Under the pieces are notes generated by a model that saw nothing but the letters and a program-made list of their open reading frames with translations, made no database searches and was not told where the DNA came from. A program made the translations under genes and the position numbers. Source: DAOOWV01 sp035371485 (GTDB lineage Bacteria > Patescibacteriota > Dojkabacteria > JAFGLO01). Taken from it: a stretch of 13,350 nt of DNA. This document shows positions 10,203-13,350 of this stretch, in pieces. The stretch is from contig DAOOWV010000025.1 of assembly GCA_035371485.1 (NCBI GenBank), positions 1 to 13,350 of the forward strand, in the 5' to 3' direction. The stretch's first letter is position 1. Each line of letters opens with the position of its first letter.

Positions 10203-10214
10203 TGTTAAAGAGCA
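10203..10214 (-). promoter_or_regulatory. boxA antitermination site in the rRNA leader
   Basis: The minus strand reads TGCTCTTTAACA, which matches the classical bacterial rRNA boxA. It is bound by NusB-NusE (S10) and lets polymerase pass through untranslated rRNA without early termination. It lies about 55 bases upstream of mature 23S and just after a boxB-like hairpin. Confidence 0.8.
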
Positions 10215-10225
10215 TTTCATATAGA

Positions 10226-10243
10226 CAGGAAACTAAATTCCTG
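10226..10243 (-). promoter_or_regulatory. boxB-like leader hairpin
   Basis: The RNA CAGGAA-TTTAGT-TTCCTG forms a six-base-pair stem with a six-base loop directly before boxA. This gives the boxB-boxA order of bacterial rRNA leaders. Confidence 0.55.
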
Positions 10244-10268
10244 CACATAAAGATATTTTCCGAGTTCG

Positions 10269-10297
10269 ATTATAGGTATTATTTGAAAGATTGTCAA
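10269..10297 (-). promoter_or_regulatory. rRNA promoter P2 (perfect consensus)
   Basis: On the minus strand TTGACA (complement of 10292-10297) and TATAAT (complement of 10269-10274) are separated by exactly 17 bases, a perfect sigma70 consensus. It lies about 120 bases before mature 23S and reads into boxB and boxA, so it drives 23S-5S independently of any 16S gene. Confidence 0.85.
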
Positions 10298-10318
10298 CAT
10301 CCCGAACGATGTAGGAGT

Positions 10319-10348
10319 ATTTTAACATATCTATAAAAAGAAAGTCAA
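10319..10348 (-). promoter_or_regulatory. rRNA promoter P1 (upstream)
   Basis: TTGACT (complement of 10343-10348) and TAAAAT (complement of 10319-10324) are 18 bases apart, with a TGT extended -10 element. It is about 50 bases upstream of P2, giving the tandem promoter layout common for rRNA operons. The 45 bases beyond it up to 10393 are AT-rich and could act as an UP element. Confidence 0.65.
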
Positions 10349-10393
10349 CTATTAAAAATATTAGAATTATTAAAGATACCTATTTGCAAAATC

Positions 10394-10822
10394 CTAATTT
10401 GGCTTTTTATCTCGTTGAAGATACTCGGTATATTCAAAATCACTTTTCAAATTCTCTCGAATCATTCTCCTTATTAACTCCGATCTGGTTTTTAAAGTCA
10501 TGTAACTTTTCCAGTCCAAATATTGTCTCTCCGCTTTATTCAAAAATAGGTTGAATCTGCAACTATCATTATAGTCTGAGTACTTATTAATAAAACCTGA
10601 AATAATGTTTTTATAGTTTTTCTGGTTATATGGCAAGATATCTATATATTCTGACTCAATACTATATATAAATCCTTTTCTTTTAGCCCAATCACTTGAT
10701 TCCAACCATAGGAAAAGAGAAGGCTTTTTGTTTTGTATCGCAAGCGTCAACAAATGCCCTGTACTAAAACTAGGAACGGTAGCTTCAAATATCAACAAAT
10801 CTGCACTTTCAACAGCACTCAC
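10394..10822 (-). CDS. N-truncated deoxyribosyltransferase-like protein with RHH-like tail
   Basis: The 142 residues begin with SAVESADLLIFEATVPSFST and GHLLTLAIQNKKPSLFLW. This resembles the second half of the nucleoside 2-deoxyribosyltransferase-like fold, where an aspartate after a helix and the ExxxPSxGxGxELxxAxxxxKP block build the nucleotide site. The normal first half, with the N-terminal beta strand and glycine-rich loop, is missing. The C-terminal segment RFNLFLNKAERQYLDWKSYM followed by TLKTRSELIRRMIREN has the pattern of a ribbon-helix-helix DNA-binding or dimerisation domain. The frame stays open upstream to 10879 but offers no ATG; the GTG at 10822 is only the first usable start. 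A palindrome and a 7-base repeat array lie immediately upstream (10871-10933), which suggests the 5' end was lost by repeat insertion. It may be a pseudogene. Function is inferred from weak motif likeness only. Confidence 0.45.
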   Translation of the reverse strand: MSAVESADLLIFEATVPSFSTGHLLTLAIQNKKPSLFLWLESSDWAKRKGFIYSIESEYIDILPYNQKNYKNIISGFINKYSDYNDSCRFNLFLNKAERQYLDWKSYMTLKTRSELIRRMIRENLKSDFEYTEYLQRDKKPN

Positions 10823-10870
10823 TATTTTACAATACTCGTTATTGTTTATTAATAACCTATTCCTGGCCCC

Positions 10871-10902
10871 TGCTTGGACTCATTTGAGTAGTTGGGCAAG
10901 CA
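10871..10902. repeat. Palindromic element before the truncated gene
   Basis: TGCTTG at 10871-10876 pairs with CAAGCA at 10897-10902, and inside it ACTCA-TT-TGAGT (10878-10889) forms a second stem. The element sits where the missing N-terminal coding sequence of the minus-strand gene would be expected. Confidence 0.5.
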
Positions 10903-10905
10903 CGT

Positions 10906-10933
10906 ACTACTTATCACTTTTTACTTGTAACTT
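10906..10933. repeat. 7-base repeat array
   Basis: Four heptamers in register: ACTACTT, ATCACTT, TTTACTT, GTAACTT. They read AAGTNNN on the minus strand, as in the other arrays of this window. It adjoins the palindrome at 10871-10902. A minus-strand TATAAT follows at 10943-10948, possibly the old promoter of the truncated gene. Confidence 0.65.
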
Positions 10934-11019
10934 GCAATACGTATTATACATAAAATGTGACAGAAATACATATATGTGGTAGCATCCTATCACCTGCCGA
11001 TTAATTGTCTAATAAACAA

Positions 11020-12726
11020 ATGTCAATTCCTTTATATATTCCAGAGAGTCTAGGATCAACCCAATTATATTTGGGAGGAGATCCCGAATTATTTAATCAA
11101 TTAGAAACGGCTCCATGGCGTAGTGTTGAATATTTAAGGCAAATATTGTCATTATTTGGAAACGAGCCACTTGCTGAAGATAGTGAGGCACAATCATTAA
11201 TAAGGCTATTTAAAATTGATACAGCAAAACTTCAAGAGCAATGGAACGAGTTGAATCAAGAAGCATTTGATGATCCATTTGGAAATGAAAGATACGTATT
11301 GGCACCCGAATACAAACTTTTGCCACCTCGTGAAGAAATTACAATACCAGAAGATGTCGACTTAAATAAAGTGCCAACAGCAGATGAATATTACTTACTT
11401 GCAAGAGCACTTGCAGATACAATAATTGATGTTATATTTTCAAAAGCTGATTTTTACTTCTTCAAACCGTCACTTGATGGAATAACCAACGAAGATGACG
11501 ATTACGAAACTGCCAGAAATTTGATATTTTTCTTATTGGAAAGCCAATATTTTTCCGAGAACTTGTGTTCAAACAACTTTAATAACACCATCTTCACCAC
11601 CAGTCATTGATGATTTACTAGGATCCGTAAATCTTTTACCTGACTTTGAACAAATTAAACCTTTCGTGACTGAATGGTATAGGTTAATAGAAAATAATAG
11701 ATTTTTCCCAAGATATTTTAATTTAGTAGGTTTAGCAGGTAGTAACGCTATAGCAGTTGTATTTCCACCAGAACACATTGAGTTGATTCAACAGGAAATA
11801 CATAATATGAATACATATATGGGTACACTGGAATACATCGAAACCAGAAGAAAAACATTCGAAAATGAATTGAGTCCTGAGGTTATTGGAATTTTAAATC
11901 CCTTTATTGGAGAAGATGAAAACTTCATACAAATCACAGAGACACTAACCGAAGCAAGAGAAGAAGCATCAAAAAGAACTGGAATCCCTGCTTATCTTTT
12001 AGCAATGCATCAGAAAAGATATTTTCCTAGTTTGCACGAACGACCTGAAAATGCCCCAATGGATGAAGAGTATTTATTTCCATATTTATGTATCCTATTA
12101 GAATGCCCAGAGTCATTAAGATTTGAAGATGGGGTTCAAGACGAACGATTGCGTTTATGTTTATTCGCACTTGAAAAAGCTATCCAACACAGTAAAGACC
12201 GAGATTTACAGCGTTTAGAATTTGGAGTTGCAAATTTTTTAAACTATTCCATATGTTTTAAACTTATTCGTGATCAAAATATTCCATACGTAATGAAACT
12301 TATTGCACGTCATAATTCAGAACTTTTTAGATACCTTGTTAAGATCATATTAGATGAAGTTATTTGCGATGATTTGGGTTATCCTCATGGATTTACCTTA
12401 GCAAAAGCTATAATAAAAGGTGAACATATTTATTGTAAAATAAGAAAAGAAGAGAAAGCACTTACAGATCTATATCAAACAGATGCATCTTTTATATATT
12501 TACCTGGAGCAAATCGAGAGGGCTTCGGATTACTAGCTGAAACTTTCTTAAATTTAGCACAAAGACATAATATTCCCAATGCAATAATTTATTCTTTGTT
12601 TATTACTTAAATGATTTCATAACATACTTAGAGAATTCTGAATACGCCAGTTATAATTGGATAATACAAAGGGCAATAAGTTATAGAGATCAAATTGGCA
12701 AATGTATAAACTGGTGCGAAGAATAA
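11020..12726 (+). pseudogene. Unknown large gene broken by two opposite frameshifts
   Basis: Three consecutive frames read as one protein of about 568 residues. Part 1 runs from the ATG at 11020 (a TTG at 11005 is a possible alternative) and dies at TGA 11608. Part 2, shifted +1, is open from just after 11522 to TAA 12608. Part 3, shifted back to the first frame, runs through FFVYYLNDFITYLENSEYAS to NWCEE and TAA 12724-12726. The first shift must lie in 11523-11608, probably at a T5 run (11527-11531 or 11550-11554); the second in 12571-12607. The product is acidic and helix-rich, with no membrane span, signal peptide or motif I recognise. Part 1 has LETAPWRSVEYLRQILSLFG; part 2 has RTGIPAYLLAMHQKRYFPSL and FGVANFLNYSICFKLI. 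Base use and composition are uniform across the parts. It may be a decaying gene, or an intact gene with two single-base sequence errors at runs. The function is unknown. Confidence 0.6.
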
Positions 12727-12738
12727 ATTTAAGAAAAC

Positions 12739-12895
12739 TGGAGTCGATGGGAATCCCCCGTCTCACTTCATACTTCAATCGTGACGGGACTGTCTCGCTT
12801 CAACTGAATCTATCCAGAAGCGAGGGAACCCCTGCCTGTCCTTAGCCAAATGTTCTGGCAGGCTGGCGTAACCTCCTCACACAAACAGAGGTTAC
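12739..12895. other. Hairpin array containing tRNA-Ala-like pieces
   Basis: Four hairpins follow one another: 12757-12788 (CCCGT/ACGGG plus CAC/GTG), 12794-12824 (CTCGCTTC/GAAGCGAG), 12831-12862 (CCTGCC/GGCAGG) and 12868-12895 (GTAACCTC/GAGGTTAC). At the left, 12739-12761 resembles the 3' end of the neighbouring tRNA-Ala(TGC): it shares TGGAGTCGA and GGGAATC, then loses part of the T loop. At the right, CGTAACCTCCTCA (12867-12879) is identical to 12965-12977 in that tRNA. The 105 bases between these pieces have no tRNA counterpart. It looks like a decayed tRNA-Ala copy with an inserted structured segment, or a small structured RNA. No known RNA family is recognised. Confidence 0.4.
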
Positions 12896-12942
12896 AATCA
12901 AATACTAATAAAATATAACTCTCAAACGCCTTTATCAAAATC

Positions 12943-13016
12943 TGGAGTCGACGGGAATCGAACCCGTAACCTCCTCATTGCAAATGAGGTGCTCTAACCA
13001 ATTAAGCTACGACCCC
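12943..13016 (-). tRNA. tRNA-Ala (anticodon TGC)
   Basis: A complete 74-base cloverleaf on the minus strand. The acceptor GGGGTCG pairs with CGACTCC and includes G3:U70. The D stem is GCTT/GAGC, and the anticodon stem CCTCA/TGAGG holds the loop TTTGCAA with anticodon TGC. The T arm is ACGGG-TTCGATT-CCCGT, the discriminator is A, and CCA is not encoded. This is the main alanine tRNA, complementing the CGC species at 4941-5015. Confidence 0.95.
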
Positions 13017-13043
13017 GTTCCGAAATCAGAAATTCTGAATCTT

Positions 13044-13072
13044 AAATTATCTTGGTTATTTTTTTGATACAA
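13044..13072 (-). promoter_or_regulatory. Possible promoter of tRNA-Ala(TGC)
   Basis: On the minus strand TTGTAT (complement of 13067-13072) and TAATTT (complement of 13044-13049) are 17 bases apart. The -10 is poor. The palindrome TCAGAAATTCTGA lies between it and the tRNA. Confidence 0.3.
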
Positions 13073-13122
13073 AATACAGAAGATATTTTATATTATGATT
13101 AATAAATAGTCAATATATTAAA

Positions 13123-13158
13123 CGAACAAACTAACAAATGAACAAGTGAATGAGCGAA
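13123..13158. repeat. 36-base repeat with 4-base phasing, copy 1
   Basis: Nine tetranucleotides in register: CGAA CAAA CTAA CAAA TGAA, then CAAG TGAA TGAG CGAA. It matches 13238-13273 except at four positions, all transitions. It lies in the gene-free stretch 13017-13350. Confidence 0.7.
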
Positions 13159-13176
13159 TTTAAAAGATACATGATA

Positions 13177-13216
13177 CCTGCCCGCCCGACCATGTAGACA
13201 AGGACAGGCAGGCGGG
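13177..13216. repeat. GC-rich palindromic element
   Basis: CCCGCC (13181-13186) pairs with GGCGGG (13211-13216), and CCTGCC (13177-13182) can alternatively pair with GGCAGG (13207-13212). It contains GGACAGGCAGG, the exact complement of CCTGCCTGTCC at 12831-12841. It stands out sharply in GC content and resembles REP-type elements. Two heptamers of the 7-base family (GAGTGAT, AAGTGAT) adjoin it at 13216-13229. Confidence 0.55.
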
Positions 13217-13237
13217 AGTGATAAGTGATATAACAAA

Positions 13238-13273
13238 CGAACAAACTAACGAATGAACAAGCGAACGAGTGAA
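13238..13273. repeat. 36-base repeat with 4-base phasing, copy 2
   Basis: Nine tetranucleotides: CGAA CAAA CTAA CGAA TGAA, then CAAG CGAA CGAG TGAA. It is a direct copy of 13123-13158, with the palindromic element between them. Bases 13274-13310 contain nothing I can recognise. Confidence 0.7.
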
Positions 13274-13310
13274 CGCCAGCCCTCCTGTATTCTTAAAAGG
13301 TAAGGCTGAT

Positions 13311-13344
13311 CAACCACCCTGCCTGCCGTCAGGCACGGTGGTTG
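13311..13344. repeat. Strong hairpin of the CCTGCC family
   Basis: CAACCACC (13311-13318) pairs with GGTGGTTG (13337-13344), and inside it GCCTG (13321-13325) pairs with CAGGC (13330-13334) around a CCGT loop. The core shares CCTGCC with the other palindromes. No U-run follows on either side within the window, so it is not an evident terminator. Confidence 0.6.
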
Positions 13345-13350
13345 AAATGA

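Noticed and set aside
10728..10982. An 84-codon plus-strand frame
   Set aside because: It overlaps the deoxyribosyltransferase-like gene on the opposite strand and runs through the palindrome and heptamer array; it has no protein-like motif.
11569..11778. A 69-codon minus-strand frame
   Set aside because: It is antisense to the frameshifted gene, exactly where that gene changes frame, and has no recognisable motif.
12739..12895. tmRNA
   Set aside because: It is too short, lacks a tag reading frame and the conserved 5' tRNA-like half; only tRNA-Ala-like fragments are present.
13123..13273. A CRISPR array from two 36-base repeats
   Set aside because: There are only two copies, 79 bases apart, with 4-base internal periodicity, a palindrome as the intervening sequence, and no cas genes.

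Overview
This is an AT-rich bacterial chromosomal window. It holds a complete 23S-5S rRNA operon with its own promoters and no 16S gene beside it, two alanine tRNAs, seven substantially intact protein genes, and three protein loci that look truncated or broken. TAA, TAG and TGA all serve as stops, so the code looks standard. An unlinked 23S, an enlarged 23S of about 3.26 kb, short genes, and starts without Shine-Dalgarno sequences would fit an uncultured reduced-genome lineage such as the Candidate Phyla Radiation. That placement is inference; no marker here proves it.

Layout. Positions 1-144 are a divergent promoter region between a gene leaving the window on the left (minus) and a cyanophycin-synthetase-like ATP-grasp enzyme (plus, 145-1767). 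It converges on an RluA-type pseudouridine synthase (minus, 1827-2552). A two-gene plus-strand operon follows: a nitroreductase overlapped by an unknown 208-residue protein (2664-3787). This converges on an EpmA/lysyl-tRNA-synthetase-like gene (minus, 3857-4861), which lies just downstream of tRNA-Ala(CGC). A plus-strand gene with one in-frame stop (5172-5657) converges on a radical SAM protein (minus, 5666-6556).

The centre (6616-10348, minus) is the rRNA operon: two tandem promoters, a boxB-like hairpin, boxA, a long 23S processing stem, 23S, 5S and an intrinsic terminator. Upstream are a truncated nucleotide-enzyme-like protein with a probable ribbon-helix-helix tail (minus, 10394-10822) and a gene broken by two opposite frameshifts (plus, about 11020-12726). 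The right end has an array of hairpins containing tRNA-Ala-like pieces, tRNA-Ala(TGC), and about 330 bases of repeats with no gene.

Two themes stand out. First, the 23S rRNA departs from normally near-universal bases: its sarcin-ricin loop reads GCAA instead of GAGA, and the base matching E. coli A2062 is G, while compensatory changes elsewhere suggest a working rRNA. Second, degenerate 7-base repeats occur at six places: in intergenic spaces, at the ends of two convergent genes, and inside the coding end of the radical SAM gene. Palindromic GC-rich elements also occur. Together they suggest a genome shaped by small repeat insertions. Several genes concern translation (rRNA, tRNA-Ala, pseudouridine synthase, EpmA-like ligase), but I see no single pathway joining all of them.
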